NCBI RefSeq assembly: GCF_000378405.1
Contig: NZ_KB899637.1
Coordinates: 554,050 to 618,049 of the forward strand
Source: Succinimonas amylolytica DSM 2873
Lineage (GTDB): Bacteria > Pseudomonadota > Gammaproteobacteria > Enterobacterales > Succinivibrionaceae
Length of the DNA stretch: 64,000 nt
Direction: 5' to 3'
Shown: positions 14,918 to 25,981 of the stretch, piece by piece
Numbering within the stretch: the first letter of the stretch is position 1
How the letters are laid out: each line of letters starts with the position of its first letter
Program-made: the position numbers and the translations under genes
Notes under the pieces: model-generated
The model's database searches: none
Seen by the model: the letters and a program-made list of their open reading frames with translations, nothing else
What the model was told of the DNA's origin: nothing

Positions 14918-17900
14918 ATGAAGATATCCAACACCGAAAAGAAGCGCATCCGCAAGAGCTTTGGTCAGAGACCTCAGTTTATCGACGTGCCTTATCTGCT
15001 TTCCATTCAGGTCGATTCCTATGACCGTTTCATTACCCCGGACCATAACGGAGAATGCAGACTTTCAAATGCCATCAAAAGCGTTTTCCCGATAGTCAGC
15101 GCCAATGGTCAGGCCATTCTGGAATACGATTCCTTCCGGCTTGAGGAACCTGAATTCAACGTTCGCGAGTGCCTTATCCGCGGTGCCTCATACCAGTCCT
15201 CTCTCCGGGTGAAGCTCCGTTATGTGCAGAAGGAAAAGGACGGCAAGGTAGTAAACGTCAAGGAGCAGGAAGTATACATGGGCGAGATTCCGCTCATGAC
15301 TGAAAACGGCACCTTCGTTATCAACGGTACCGAACGCGTGGTGGTTTCCCAGCTGCACAGATCTCCTGGTGTCTTCTTTGACAGCGACAAGGGCAAGAAC
15401 TATCCGGGCCGTACGATTTTCGGAGCCCGTGTCATCCCGGCCCGCGGTTCCTGGCTGGATTTTGAGTTCGATCACAAGGATAATCTTTTTGTCCGTATTG
15501 ACCGCAAGAGAAAGCTTCCGGCAACCCAGCTGCTCCGTGCCTACGGTTTTGACAACGAACAGATTATCAATATCTTCTTTGATACCACCTTCTTTGAAGT
15601 CAAGAACGGCAAGATCTGGATGGAGGTTATTCCGGAAAGACTTGACGGCCAGACCCTTAACTTCGACATTAAGGTTGGAGACAAGGTTATTGTCGAGAAG
15701 AACAAGAAGATCTCCAAGCGCCACATAAGACAGCTGGCCAAAGCCGATATTACCAATACCATTGAGGTATCCAAGGGCGTTAAGGTCAAGGCTGTCGAGA
15801 TCCCCGAGGAATACCTCTTCGACAAGCTGCTGGCCCGTAATTACTATGATAAGCAGGGCAATCTTATCGCCGAAGTGAACACAAATGTCACTGCCGACGT
15901 GCTCCTGGCACTGGCCGAGAACAAGATCAAGAAGTTCGAGGTTATCTACACCAGCAATGTCGATGACGGTCCGTTTATTTCCTCTACGCTCACCATCGAT
16001 CCCACTGTTACCAGAAAGGACGCTCTTTACAGCATCTATGCCACCATGCGTCCCGGCGATCGTCTTGACGAGGAAACAGCCAGCGATTTCGTGAACCGGA
16101 TGTTCTTCAATTTCGACCACTACGATCTTTCTGAAGTAGGCAGGATGAAGTTTGACGAGCATTTTAAGGAAAACGAGGCTCTGGCCAATGGCGTCAAGTA
16201 TTTTGTATCCGCCGGCGAATACAACAAGGAGGATTCAACCCTCTTTATCAAGGACGGCGTGGTATACATGGAATTCCCGGCCTTCCTGAAGGCGGTAGCC
16301 ACAACCAAGGACAAGACTGCTGAGCTTATTCCTTCCCGAGTTCCGGATCGCGGCTATTTCAAGTTCTTTGACAATGTCCGCCGTTCCGTGATTCCTGCCG
16401 TGGCTGATGAGGATGCCACCAACGAGAAGCGCTATATCCGCGATGTAACTGTTGACGGCGTTGCCAAGAAGATGTTCGCCATCAGACTTTCTGATGTGCC
16501 TCTGGACATGAACTGCGAGAACTTCGCCGGCACCATTGAGGACAGCTCAAAGATCCCTGCTGTCGCTGATTATGTATTCCCCGAGCCGGAGAGAGTTCTC
16601 TCTACCAATGACATCATCCGGGTAATGCGCTATCTTATCAAGATCAGAAACGGCAAGACCAGCGTTGACGATATCGACCATCTCGGCAACCGCCGTATCA
16701 GAAGTGTGGGCGAGCAGACCGCCAATCACTTCCGTATCGGTCTTCTGCGTATCGAAAAGGCTGTTAAGGAGCGTTTCAACAAGGGCGAGCTTGATGCTAT
16801 CACCCCCGAGGATCTGATTAACGCCAAGCCGGTTTCTGCTGCAGTGAAGGAATTCTTCTCATCCTCGCAGCTCTCTCAGTTCATGGATCAGAACAACCCG
16901 CTTTCCGAGGTTTCCCACAAGCGCCGTATCAGCGCCCTGGGTCCCGGCGGTCTTACCCGTGAACGTGCCGGCTTCGAGGTTCGAGACGTTCACCCGACCC
17001 ATTACGGCCGTCTCTGCCCCATTGAGACTCCGGAAGGTCCGAATATCGGTCTTATTAACTCTCTCTCAGTTTACTCCCGCTGCAACGATTACGGCTTCCT
17101 TGAGACTCCGTACCGCCGCGTGGTGGATGGCCAGGTTACTGACGACTTCGATTATCTGTCCGCTGTTGACGAGGGCAACTATGTAATTGCTCAGGCCAAT
17201 GCAGACCTCGATGAGAACAACTACTTCAAGAATGAAATCATACCGTGCCGCTTCCAGGGTGATTCCACCTTCAAGCGTGCCAGTGAAATCCGCTACATGG
17301 ACGTTTCTCCGCAGCAGATTATTTCAGTATCCGCTTCTCTGATTCCGTTCCTGGAGCACGATGACGCTAACCGTGCCCTCATGGGATGTAACATGCAGCG
17401 TCAGGCCGTTCCGACCATCATTTCGGAAAAGCCCTTTGTAGGTACTGGCATTGAACGTGCTGTGGCCGAGGACTCCGGTGTTACCACCATGGCCAGACAC
17501 GGCGGCGAGGTTATCTATGTTGACGGCTCCCGTATTGTGGTGAAGGTAAATCTGGAGGAGGTTGTTCCCGGGGATCCCGGCATTGATATCTACAATCTTT
17601 CCAAGTACACCCGTTCCAACCAGAATACCTGCCTTAACAAGCGTCCATGCGTATCGCTTGGCGAAAAGGTCAAGGTTGGTGACGTAATTGCCGACGGTTC
17701 CTCCACCGACATGGGCGAGCTGGCTCTGGGACAGAACCTCCGCATTGCGTTCATGCCGTGGAATGGCTTCAACTTCGAAGACTCCATCATGGTATCCGAG
17801 AGAGTTGCCAACAACGACCGTCTGACCACCATTCATATTCTTGACTTCACCTGCCAGGCACGTGATACCAAGCTCGGACCAGAGGACATTACCTGCGACA

Positions 17901-19369
17901 TTCCGAACGTGGGCGAGTCTGCTCTCAACAAGCTGGATAAGTCCGGTATTGTTTATGTTGGCGCTGAGGTCAAGGGCGGCGATATTCTGGTGGGCAAGGT
18001 AACCCCGAAGGGCGAAACCCAGCTGACCCCTGAAGAGAAGCTCCTGCGTGCCATCTTTGGCGAAAAGGCTTCCGATGTTAAGGATACTTCGCTCCGTCTC
18101 CCGGCCGGCACCAACGCCACTGTGGTGGATGTTCAGGTGTTCACCCGTGACGGCATGGAGAAGGACGACCGTGCCAAGGCCATCGAGGCGCAGCAGATTG
18201 CCCAGGCCAAGAAGGATCTTTCCGAAGAGCTTAACTTCCTGTCCTCCGGTATTTACCGCAATGCGCGTCATCTTCTTTCCCGGAACGGTGTGAAGAATGC
18301 CAAGAACCTGGCTGATCGTGAGGTGTTCCAGCAGAAGCTTTCCGATGAAAAGGTGCAGAGACAGCTTGAGGAAATGCAGAATAAGCTGGTGCAGCTCCGT
18401 GCTGAATACGACCGCAAGCTGGAACTTCAGAAGAAGAAGATCCAGAAGGGCGACGATCTGCCTCCGGGAGTACTCAAGATGGTCAAGGTTTATGTGGCCG
18501 TCAAGCGTCATATCCAGCCGGGCGACAAGCTTTCAGGCCGTCATGGTAACAAGGGCGTTATCTCCCGCATTACCGCCATTGAGGATATGCCCTATGATGA
18601 AAACGGTGTGCCTGTAGATATCGTACTCAACCCTCTGGGCGTACCTTCCCGTATGAACATCGGACAGGTACTGGAAGTGCATCTCGGCATGGCCGCCAAG
18701 GGTATTGGCGACAAGATCAATGCTATGCTGGAGCAGAAGCGGAAGATTCAGGATCTCCGTGAGTTCCTGCAGAAGGTCTACGATATCGGCAATTCCGCGC
18801 AGAATGTCCAGATCTCCGAGCTTACCGACGATGAGGTGATGGTTCTTGCAGAAAACCTCAGAAGCGGCATGCCGGTAGCTACTCCGGTATTCGACGGTGC
18901 CAGTGAAAAGACCATTAAGGAAATGCTCCGTCTGGCCGATCTTCCTGAGTCCGGGCAGATTACCCTTTATGACGGACGTACCGGCATTCCTTTCGATCGC
19001 AAGGTAACCGTGGGCATTATGTATATGCTCAAGCTCAACCACCTTGTTGATGACAAGATGCATGCCCGTTCCACCGGCTCCTACTCCCTGGTTACCCAGC
19101 AGCCGCTCGGCGGTAAGGCCCAGTTCGGCGGTCAGCGCTTCGGTGAAATGGAAGTGTGGGCACTTGAAGCCTATGGTGCTGCATACACCCTGAGAGAAAT
19201 GCTTACTGTTAAGTCAGATGACGTCAACGGCCGTACCAAGATGTACAAGAACATTGTTGCCGGAGACTACACCATGGAAGCAGGTATCCCTGAATCCTTC
19301 AACGTTCTCCTCAAGGAAATTCGTTCCCTCGGTATCGATATTTCCCTGGAAAACAAGAATCAGGCCTAA
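14918..19369 (+). CDS. rpoB: RNA polymerase beta subunit
   Basis: Catalytic subunit of RNA polymerase, 1483 residues against 1342 in E. coli. The rifampicin region [16 protein letters not shown] (about 650-665) with [13 protein letters not shown] is identical to the sensitive E. coli form at the usual resistance positions. Other landmarks are [39 protein letters not shown] and the C-terminal [20 protein letters not shown]. The extra length is mainly one insertion of about 134 residues between GRMKF (about 408) and [10 protein letters not shown] (about 560), where E. coli has 16. AGGAG stands 12 bases before the ATG. Transcribed with rpoC 56 bp downstream. Confidence 0.98.
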   Translation: MKISNTEKKRIRKSFGQRPQFIDVPYLLSIQVDSYDRFITPDHNGECRLSNAIKSVFPIVSANGQAILEYDSFRLEEPEFNVRECLIRGASYQSSLRVKLRYVQKEKDGKVVNVKEQEVYMGEIPLMTENGTFVINGTERVVVSQLHRSPGVFFDSDKGKNYPGRTIFGARVIPARGSWLDFEFDHKDNLFVRIDRKRKLPATQLLRAYGFDNEQIINIFFDTTFFEVKNGKIWMEVIPERLDGQTLNFDIKVGDKVIVEKNKKISKRHIRQLAKADITNTIEVSKGVKVKAVEIPEEYLFDKLLARNYYDKQGNLIAEVNTNVTADVLLALAENKIKKFEVIYTSNVDDGPFISSTLTIDPTVTRKDALYSIYATMRPGDRLDEETASDFVNRMFFNFDHYDLSEVGRMKFDEHFKENEALANGVKYFVSAGEYNKEDSTLFIKDGVVYMEFPAFLKAVATTKDKTAELIPSRVPDRGYFKFFDNVRRSVIPAVADEDATNEKRYIRDVTVDGVAKKMFAIRLSDVPLDMNCENFAGTIEDSSKIPAVADYVFPEPERVLSTNDIIRVMRYLIKIRNGKTSVDDIDHLGNRRIRSVGEQTANHFRIGLLRIEKAVKERFNKGELDAITPEDLINAKPVSAAVKEFFSSSQLSQFMDQNNPLSEVSHKRRISALGPGGLTRERAGFEVRDVHPTHYGRLCPIETPEGPNIGLINSLSVYSRCNDYGFLETPYRRVVDGQVTDDFDYLSAVDEGNYVIAQANADLDENNYFKNEIIPCRFQGDSTFKRASEIRYMDVSPQQIISVSASLIPFLEHDDANRALMGCNMQRQAVPTIISEKPFVGTGIERAVAEDSGVTTMARHGGEVIYVDGSRIVVKVNLEEVVPGDPGIDIYNLSKYTRSNQNTCLNKRPCVSLGEKVKVGDVIADGSSTDMGELALGQNLRIAFMPWNGFNFEDSIMVSERVANNDRLTTIHILDFTCQARDTKLGPEDITCDIPNVGESALNKLDKSGIVYVGAEVKGGDILVGKVTPKGETQLTPEEKLLRAIFGEKASDVKDTSLRLPAGTNATVVDVQVFTRDGMEKDDRAKAIEAQQIAQAKKDLSEELNFLSSGIYRNARHLLSRNGVKNAKNLADREVFQQKLSDEKVQRQLEEMQNKLVQLRAEYDRKLELQKKKIQKGDDLPPGVLKMVKVYVAVKRHIQPGDKLSGRHGNKGVISRITAIEDMPYDENGVPVDIVLNPLGVPSRMNIGQVLEVHLGMAAKGIGDKINAMLEQKRKIQDLREFLQKVYDIGNSAQNVQISELTDDEVMVLAENLRSGMPVATPVFDGASEKTIKEMLRLADLPESGQITLYDGRTGIPFDRKVTVGIMYMLKLNHLVDDKMHARSTGSYSLVTQQPLGGKAQFGGQRFGEMEVWALEAYGAAYTLREMLTVKSDDVNGRTKMYKNIVAGDYTMEAGIPESFNVLLKEIRSLGIDISLENKNQA

Positions 19370-19425
19370 CATTTTAATCAATGTCTCCGGCTGTTATGGC
19401 CGGAGGCTTACAGAGGTATATTATT

Positions 19426-22400
19426 GTGAGCGATAACGAAATCCAAAACATTTTTGGAGCGGGCGCTTCCGTACTGGCCGATACCAGTATAACCCGCAGG
19501 ATGTCAGAGCTTGGCCGTGAGGCTCAGCGTCAGAAGGATAGCGCCGATTTTGACGCCATCAAAATCAGTCTGGCCTCTCCTGAGAAGATCCGCGCCTGGT
19601 CCTGGGGCGAGGTTAAGAAGCCTGAGACCATTAATTACCGTACCTTCAAGCCGGAGCGTGACGGTCTTTTCTGTGCCAAGATCTTCGGACCGGTGAAGGA
19701 TTACGAGTGTCTTTGCGGCAAGTACAAGCGCCTCAAGCATCGCGGTACTGTCTGTGACAAGTGCGGTGTTGAGGTGACTCTCTCCAAGGTACGCCGTGAA
19801 CGTATGGGACACATTGATCTTGCAGCTCCGGTAGCACATATCTGGTTCCTGAAGTCTCTGCCTTCCCGTATCGGCCTTATTCTGGACATGAAGCTTAAGG
19901 ATATTGAAAGTGTTCTTTATTTCGAAAGCTATGTGGTAACTGATCCTGCTGATACCGACCTGGAAACCGGTCAGATTCTGTCCGAGGACGAATACTATGA
20001 GCGCGTCAGCAATGATGAGTATTTTGAGGCCAGAATGGGCGCCGAGGCTCTTTTGGAGCTTCTTAAGAATGTGGACCTCAGCCTTGAAATCACCAAGGTG
20101 CGCGAGGAGCTGGACAGCACCACTTCTGAGACTGTCAGAAAGAACCTGACCCGCCGTCTTAAGCTTATGGAGGACTTTGTGGCCTCTGGAAACCGTCCGG
20201 AATGGATGATCCTTACCGTCCTTCCGGTACTTCCTCCGGATCTCCGGCCGCTGGTACCGCTGGAGGGTGGCCGCTTTGCGACCTCTGATCTTAATGAGCT
20301 CTACAGACGTGTTATTAACAGAAATAACCGTCTTAAGAGACTTCTCGAGCTTAATGCCCCGGATATCATTGTCAGAAACGAAAAGCGTATGCTCCAGGAG
20401 TCTGTGGACGCTCTGATGGACAACGGCCGCCGTGGCAGACTGGTCACCGGCTCTAACAAGAGAGCTCTCAAGTCTCTGGCAGACATGATTAAGGGCAAGC
20501 AGGGCCGCTTCCGTCAGAATCTTCTCGGCAAGCGCGTTGACTATTCCGGACGTTCTGTAATCACCGTAGGTCCTTTCCTGAGAATGCATCAGTGCGGTCT
20601 TCCCAAGAAGATGGCCCTGGAACTTTACAAGCCGTTCATTTACGGCCGTCTCGAGGCCTCCGGATTTGCCACCACCATCAAGGCTGCCAAGCGCATGGTA
20701 GAACGCGAGGATCCCGAGGTATGGGATATCCTGGATGAGGTGGTTCGTGAGCATCCGGTGATGCTGAACCGTGCTCCGACTCTCCACCGTCTCGGTATTC
20801 AGGCATTTGAGCCCGTTCTTATTGAAGGCAAGGCTATCAGACTTCATCCTCTGGTATGTACCGGCTTTAACGCCGACTTCGACGGCGACCAGATGGCAGT
20901 GCACCTGCCGCTGACCCTGGAGGCTCAGCTCGAAGCACGTGCGCTCATGCTTTCCACCAACAATCTGCTTTCACCGGCTTCCGGCGAACCTATTATCGTT
21001 CCTTCTCAGGACGTGGTTCTGGGGCTTTACTACATGACCAGAATGCGCGTGGGTGCCAAGGGCGAGGGTATGATTGTGGCCGATGCCGAAGAGGCAGAGC
21101 GTCTGTACCGTACCGGACTTGCCGATCTCCAGGCCCGTATCAGATGCCGCATTGTAGACTACCGCAAGCTGCCTGACGGTACCTTCGAGGAAAACTCCTC
21201 TATTCGTACCACTACTATCGGCCGTGCCATCCTCTCGGTGCTGATTCTCCCGAAGGGACTCAGCTATGATCTCATTGATCCTCCGAGAAAGCTTACCGCT
21301 GAGGAGCAGGAATCCCTCAGACAGCATCCTGAGAGCTGGTTCAAGTACGTTTCCAATGAACCTCTTGGCAAGAAAAAGATCGGAGCGCTTCTGAATGCCT
21401 GCTACCGTGCTCTCGGCCTTAAGGACACTGTAATGTTCGCCGACCGTATTATGTACACCGGCTTCAGATTTGCAGCTCTTTCCGGCTGCTCCATCTGCAC
21501 CGACGACATTCTTATCCCCAAGAGCAAGGCAACTCTGCTTTCTGAGGCCGAGAAGGCGGTTAACGAAATTCAGAGCCAGTACGAAGGCGGTGAAATCACT
21601 GTGGGCGAACGCTACAACAAGGTGGTGGATATCTGGGACCGCGCTTCCAAGAACCTTTCCCGCGTGATGATGGAAAACCTCCGTACCGAGGAGGCTGTCA
21701 ACATCCTGGGTGAAACCGAGAAGCAGGCATCCTTCAATACCATTTATATGTACGCCGACTCCGGTGCCCGTGGTTCCGAGAAGCAGATTTCCCAGCTGGC
21801 AGCCATGCGCGGACTTATGTCAAAGCCGGACGGCGCCATCATCGAGACTCCTATTACCTCCAACTTCCTTGAAGGTCTGGACGTTCTTCAGTACTTCATC
21901 TCGACTCACGGTGCGCGCAAGGGTCTTTCCGATACCGCGCTCAAGACCGCTAACTCCGGTTATCTGACCCGCCGTCTTGTTGACGTGGCTCAGGATCTCG
22001 TGATTACCGAGGATGACTGTGGCAGTACCGACGGTCTCTGGATTACTCCGCTTTCCTCCGGCAACAGCGCTGTGGAAAGTCTCCGTGACCGTGCTCTCGG
22101 CAGAGTGCTGGCTGAGGATGTTATTAAGCCGGGTACCAAGGATGAGGTGGTTATTCCCTATAACACTCTCCTGGACGAAAAGCTTTGCGATCTCCTTGAA
22201 GCTAATGGCATTGACCGTATCAAGGTGCGTTCTGCCATTACCTGTAACGCCAGATACGGTATTTGCGCTCACTGCTACGGCCGCGATCTGGCCCGCGGTA
22301 TCCTGGTGAACCGCGGCGAAGCAGTAGGCGTTATGGCTGCTCAGTCCATCGGCGAGCCTGGTACTCAGCTTACCATGCGTACCTTCCACATCGGCGGTGC

Positions 22401-24018
22401 GGCATCAGCAGCAGCTGCGGACAATACCGTAGTGGTCAAGCGCGCTGGCAAGGTGATTATCAATGCCCGTACCATCACCCGTGAGGATGGCAAGCTGGTG
22501 GTGGTTTCCCGTTCCGCTCATCTCTATGTTGATGACGAAAAGTTCGAGAGCCATAAGCTTCCGTACGGCGCTGTGCTTTATGTCAAGAACGGCGAGAAGG
22601 TTGTCAGCAACACCACTGTGGCAGAGTGGGATGCCCACGCGCATCCGACGGTTTCGGAATACCATGGTTTTGTGAAGTTCCGCGATATGGAAATCGGTGT
22701 TACCATCGACCGCAAGGAAGACGAGGGTACCGGTAACTCCTATATCGAGGTTCGTGAATCTGCAAACCGCAAGGTAGCTCCGGTGAACCCTGGAAAGCCC
22801 AAGTTCAATCCTGGCGAGATGCCGGTGCTGTCCGATGAGGATTGCAAGGACACCGAGAAGGTCAAGGAATTTGAGGTTCGCCTGGCTCAGTGGAAGTCAG
22901 ACAAGAAGCTTTACGATGCCCAGGAAAAGAATTACCGCAACTACATGTCTCAGATGAACGCGTACAAGGCCGTTATTGACATGCGTCCTACCATCTATCT
23001 GGTGGACGAGAACGGCTCTCCGGTACTTGATGCCAACGGCAAGGAAGTTTCCTACATGCTTCACGCCAAGTCCATTGTGCGTATTGAGGAAGACCAGGAA
23101 ATCTATCCGGGTGATGTTATTGCTTCCATTCCGCAGAAGGCTGCCGGAACCAAGGACATCACCGGCGGTCTGCCGAGAGTGGCCGACCTGTTTGAAGCCA
23201 GAAATCCGAAGGAACCGGCAATTCTTGCCGAGTACTCCGGTGTGGTATCATTCGGCAAGGAAACCCGCATCAAGAAGAAGCTGGTGATTACTCCTACTGA
23301 GCTCGGTCCTGACGGCAAGCCTCTTGAGCCGTTCGAGATCGCCGTTTCCTCTTCACGTGACGTTAATGTCATCGAGGGCGACGAGGTTAAGAAGGGCGAG
23401 CCCATTGCTGACGGTCCGGAATCTCCCCATGATATTCTGCGCCTCCGCGGTGTTGAGGCGGTTGCCAACTACATTGTTTCCGAGGTTCAGCAGGTATACC
23501 GTCTCCAGGGCGTTAAGATCAACGATAAGCATATTGAGATGATTGCCCGTCAGATGCTGAGAAAGTGTGAAATCGTTGATCCGGGCGATTCCAAGGAGTT
23601 CATCAAGGGCGAACAGGCTGAGTATTCCTACGTGAAGAGCGATAATGAGGAGCTTAACAGACTGCACAAGAGACCGGTAACCTTTAACCGGATTCTCATG
23701 GGTATCACCAAGGCATCTCTCAATAACGAGTCCTTTATCAGTGCCGCCTCCTTCCAGGAGACCACCAGAGTTCTCACCGAAGCGGCAGTGGCCGGCAAGG
23801 TTGATGAACTGCGCGGTCTTAAGGAAAACGTCATTGTGGGACGTCTTATCCCGGCAGGTACCGGCTTCAGCTATCATGAGAGACGCCGCCGGGCAGCTGA
23901 GCTCCGGGCTCTTCAGTCCCGCGAGGGATCTGACAGCGTTGCTCAGACCGCAGCCGAAATTGCTTCCGATGAGCTTGCCAGAGGGCTTAGCGAGCTTGGC
24001 AGCATTACCAATGACTGA
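19426..24018 (+). CDS. rpoC: RNA polymerase beta' subunit
   Basis: Large catalytic subunit, about 1530 residues from the GTG at 19426, which has AGAGG ten bases upstream; an ATG at 19381 lacks such a site. The zinc-binding [20 protein letters not shown] lies near the N-terminus and the Mg-binding [12 protein letters not shown] at about 482-493. Bridge and trigger regions such as [21 protein letters not shown] are conserved. Compared with E. coli (1407 residues) it has an N-terminal extension of about 25, an insertion of about 25 near residue 630 ([20 protein letters not shown]) and one of about 63 near 1130 that is Lys/Tyr-rich and lies within the SI3 region. Confidence 0.98.
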   Translation: MSDNEIQNIFGAGASVLADTSITRRMSELGREAQRQKDSADFDAIKISLASPEKIRAWSWGEVKKPETINYRTFKPERDGLFCAKIFGPVKDYECLCGKYKRLKHRGTVCDKCGVEVTLSKVRRERMGHIDLAAPVAHIWFLKSLPSRIGLILDMKLKDIESVLYFESYVVTDPADTDLETGQILSEDEYYERVSNDEYFEARMGAEALLELLKNVDLSLEITKVREELDSTTSETVRKNLTRRLKLMEDFVASGNRPEWMILTVLPVLPPDLRPLVPLEGGRFATSDLNELYRRVINRNNRLKRLLELNAPDIIVRNEKRMLQESVDALMDNGRRGRLVTGSNKRALKSLADMIKGKQGRFRQNLLGKRVDYSGRSVITVGPFLRMHQCGLPKKMALELYKPFIYGRLEASGFATTIKAAKRMVEREDPEVWDILDEVVREHPVMLNRAPTLHRLGIQAFEPVLIEGKAIRLHPLVCTGFNADFDGDQMAVHLPLTLEAQLEARALMLSTNNLLSPASGEPIIVPSQDVVLGLYYMTRMRVGAKGEGMIVADAEEAERLYRTGLADLQARIRCRIVDYRKLPDGTFEENSSIRTTTIGRAILSVLILPKGLSYDLIDPPRKLTAEEQESLRQHPESWFKYVSNEPLGKKKIGALLNACYRALGLKDTVMFADRIMYTGFRFAALSGCSICTDDILIPKSKATLLSEAEKAVNEIQSQYEGGEITVGERYNKVVDIWDRASKNLSRVMMENLRTEEAVNILGETEKQASFNTIYMYADSGARGSEKQISQLAAMRGLMSKPDGAIIETPITSNFLEGLDVLQYFISTHGARKGLSDTALKTANSGYLTRRLVDVAQDLVITEDDCGSTDGLWITPLSSGNSAVESLRDRALGRVLAEDVIKPGTKDEVVIPYNTLLDEKLCDLLEANGIDRIKVRSAITCNARYGICAHCYGRDLARGILVNRGEAVGVMAAQSIGEPGTQLTMRTFHIGGAASAAAADNTVVVKRAGKVIINARTITREDGKLVVVSRSAHLYVDDEKFESHKLPYGAVLYVKNGEKVVSNTTVAEWDAHAHPTVSEYHGFVKFRDMEIGVTIDRKEDEGTGNSYIEVRESANRKVAPVNPGKPKFNPGEMPVLSDEDCKDTEKVKEFEVRLAQWKSDKKLYDAQEKNYRNYMSQMNAYKAVIDMRPTIYLVDENGSPVLDANGKEVSYMLHAKSIVRIEEDQEIYPGDVIASIPQKAAGTKDITGGLPRVADLFEARNPKEPAILAEYSGVVSFGKETRIKKKLVITPTELGPDGKPLEPFEIAVSSSRDVNVIEGDEVKKGEPIADGPESPHDILRLRGVEAVANYIVSEVQQVYRLQGVKINDKHIEMIARQMLRKCEIVDPGDSKEFIKGEQAEYSYVKSDNEELNRLHKRPVTFNRILMGITKASLNNESFISAASFQETTRVLTEAAVAGKVDELRGLKENVIVGRLIPAGTGFSYHERRRRAAELRALQSREGSDSVAQTAAEIASDELARGLSELGSITND

Positions 24019-24043
24019 CAGTCGTAACGGACTTTGATTTGTG

Positions 24044-24066
24044 AGCGGCTTTCGGGCCGCTTTTTC
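24044..24066 (+). terminator. Terminator of rpoBC
   Basis: AGCGGC (24044-24049) pairs with GCCGCT (24056-24061), followed by TTTTTC, 26 bp after the rpoC stop. Confidence 0.8.
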
Positions 24067-24235
24067 ATATCCTGGGAGTTCTGCGATGCCGTTCTGACTG
24101 TTTTCATTCCGGCCTGTTCATTTTGCTGCTGCCATAGCAGCGGGATGGGGGCTGGAAATGCGGGCGGTGACTGCCGCTCCAAGGTCTGGATGTTATGAGC
24201 AGTTTTATGTAACTTGTTTTTGAAATGAAGAGTTA

Positions 24236-24240
24236 GCTTT
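24236..24240. repeat. Target site duplication, left copy (GCTTT)
   Basis: GCTTT directly before the terminal TGT of the transposon. The same five bases follow its other end at 28992-28996. A 5-bp duplication is the hallmark of Tn7/Mu-type DDE transposition. Confidence 0.9.
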
Positions 24241-24309
24241 TGTACTTTGCTAAATAAAACTGTTGTTATATGCTAATCTAAACTGTTGCTTTTGTTAATT
24301 TAAACTGTT
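24241..24309. repeat. Left transposon end with three TnsB-type sites
   Basis: Three copies of a G(C/T)TAA-x-(T)AAACTGTT motif at about 24244-24264, 24270-24287 and 24292-24309, spaced 21-26 bp. The innermost overlaps the tnsC stop codon. These are the expected binding sites for the TnsB transposase by analogy with Tn7. Confidence 0.8.
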
Positions 24310-25981
24310 ATTTAGGTACATCCTCTATAGGCAGGTCGCTGCTAAGTGCAACCGTCATTTTGGCCTCATCCTTTTCTTTGGATTCGCTGGTTGCTATTTC
24401 TTTGAAACGTTTAGAAATCTCACTTATCACCTTGTTCCAAATAGGGACGATATCCCCTGTCTTTTGCTCTCTGATTTTAAGATGAAGCATTTCTATGAGA
24501 TTCATGTTGGACAGGTCATATTCGCAGCCGGCGGCAATACTCAGGCAGTCTTCAATGATTTCATCATCAGTTGCCAGATCAGTAGTGCTGACAGTTTGCC
24601 TGGCAGTCTCTGCGATTCTGGCACGTGATTTATTCAGGGCTTCAGTAAAAACCGGTTTCGGAATTATCAGATCCTGATATTCGTTAATCTTTTGAATATC
24701 GTTATCCTTAAGAGCTCTGATCATGGGCTCAATTGATTGAAAGTTATCGTTAAAAACCGTTTTGATGGCACTGGCAGAGAGAGTTTCTCTGCCTATTTCC
24801 ATTTCGCGCATCTCCGCCAGGACGAACAATTTCATGAGGATATCTATCACTCCCTGACTGCATTCATAAAGGGTTTTCCGGATGTCATCGGGAATCAATA
24901 CCGGATCATTCTTCAGGATCCGGTGTGACCAAAGATCTATGATAAATTCATCCCACTCGCCTACAGTTCCATTATTGCCTGGTATCAGACGGTTCCAGTA
25001 GTAAACACCGCAGCTGGCAAAACGCCGGGCGATCCTCAGATTATCTTGAAAGAACTGCAACGCCTTGGGGGTGCCAACATAGAGAACCGGTATTTTCAGG
25101 GTGTTGGAGAGACTGACCAGGAAATTAAACAGGATCTCATGATTGTGCCGGTAATGAACAAGATTCTGGATTTCGTCAATAATGAGAAGTCCCACCTTGT
25201 GCTTATCCATAAGCCTCAGCGCGCGGGCCATCAGTATTTCCAAAGTTATGCGGCGGCTGTTAAGAAAGCCATCCGCATAATTCTGCCTCACGCAGTTTGC
25301 CAATTCGGAGATTATTCTGGTAAAAAGAACTTTGACGCTGCCGTCTGCGGGACAATCCACCTTCAGGTAAATTGCCTGAATAAAATCCTCTTCCCCTTTG
25401 CGCTTATGCCGAACAGCTCGCGGAAAGAGGCCTAAAATCTTCTCTATCGCATAGGATTTGCCGATGCCGGAACATCCAATGACAGCTGCAGAGAGACAGC
25501 TCTGCGTCTTGCTGAAGGGCTCATTTATTTTGTACTGCTCTTTAACCTCTTCCAGAGTGGGAATATGGTCTGCCTCTTCGTCTATGCTCCTGTTTTTGTA
25601 TCCCAGTTTAAGTAGCAAAACAATAAGATTATGGATTTGAATATGACGTGCCAGAGGGAAGAAAGCATCTGTTGCCAGAGACATGAGGTAGTCTGAGCGC
25701 TGAATTCTGTTGGCATAGTCATTCGTCCTTTGCGGTTCGCTTTTCAGATGATCGCAGATGGTTCTGGTGGTCATGGAACTGAAGTCGGGCAGCACTGCTG
25801 TCAGAGGATTGGCTGTAATACTGGCATCCCGGCTGTATGAATAATTTGAAGGAGTAGCTTCCTGTATCTGACACTGCTGCCCGTTCGACGAAATCAGCTT
25901 GCCGGCATCGCAGGCCTCATCAGTGCCGCGGGCATTAACGGATACGCTATCAGCTTTTGATTCTGTCGTTGTTTCAGTCAT
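24308..25981 (-). CDS. tnsC: TnsC-like AAA+ transposition regulator
   Basis: ATP-dependent protein that in Tn7 bridges target DNA or target selector and the TnsAB transposase. 557 residues from the ATG at 25981 (AAGGA site), which overlaps the tnsB stop as ATGACTGA, implying coupled translation. Walker A GCSGIGKS lies near 170 and Walker B LLIIDEIQ near 267, followed by a sensor region (LYVGTPKAL). The Ser/Thr-rich N-terminal 60 residues look disordered. At the C-terminus a helical region could contact TnsAB. Because the element lacks TnsD/TniQ, this protein may choose targets itself, as MuB does; that is inference. Confidence 0.88.
   Translation of the reverse strand: MTETTTESKADSVSVNARGTDEACDAGKLISSNGQQCQIQEATPSNYSYSRDASITANPLTAVLPDFSSMTTRTICDHLKSEPQRTNDYANRIQRSDYLMSLATDAFFPLARHIQIHNLIVLLLKLGYKNRSIDEEADHIPTLEEVKEQYKINEPFSKTQSCLSAAVIGCSGIGKSYAIEKILGLFPRAVRHKRKGEEDFIQAIYLKVDCPADGSVKVLFTRIISELANCVRQNYADGFLNSRRITLEILMARALRLMDKHKVGLLIIDEIQNLVHYRHNHEILFNFLVSLSNTLKIPVLYVGTPKALQFFQDNLRIARRFASCGVYYWNRLIPGNNGTVGEWDEFIIDLWSHRILKNDPVLIPDDIRKTLYECSQGVIDILMKLFVLAEMREMEIGRETLSASAIKTVFNDNFQSIEPMIRALKDNDIQKINEYQDLIIPKPVFTEALNKSRARIAETARQTVSTTDLATDDEIIEDCLSIAAGCEYDLSNMNLIEMLHLKIREQKTGDIVPIWNKVISEISKRFKEIATSESKEKDEAKMTVALSSDLPIEDVPK

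Noticed and set aside
15188-18511. Long minus-strand frames under rpoB
   Set aside because: rpoB is continuous and conserved on the other strand; these frames follow from its codon bias.
19381-19425. ATG at 19381 as rpoC start
   Set aside because: No ribosome site precedes it, whereas GTG at 19426 has AGAGG at good distance; the added residues are not conserved.
24241-24309. Repeats at transposon end considered as a CRISPR array linked to Tn7-like genes
   Set aside because: Three short repeats with 21-26 bp pitch are mirrored at the other end as inverted copies, as expected for TnsB sites; no cas genes or further spacers are present.
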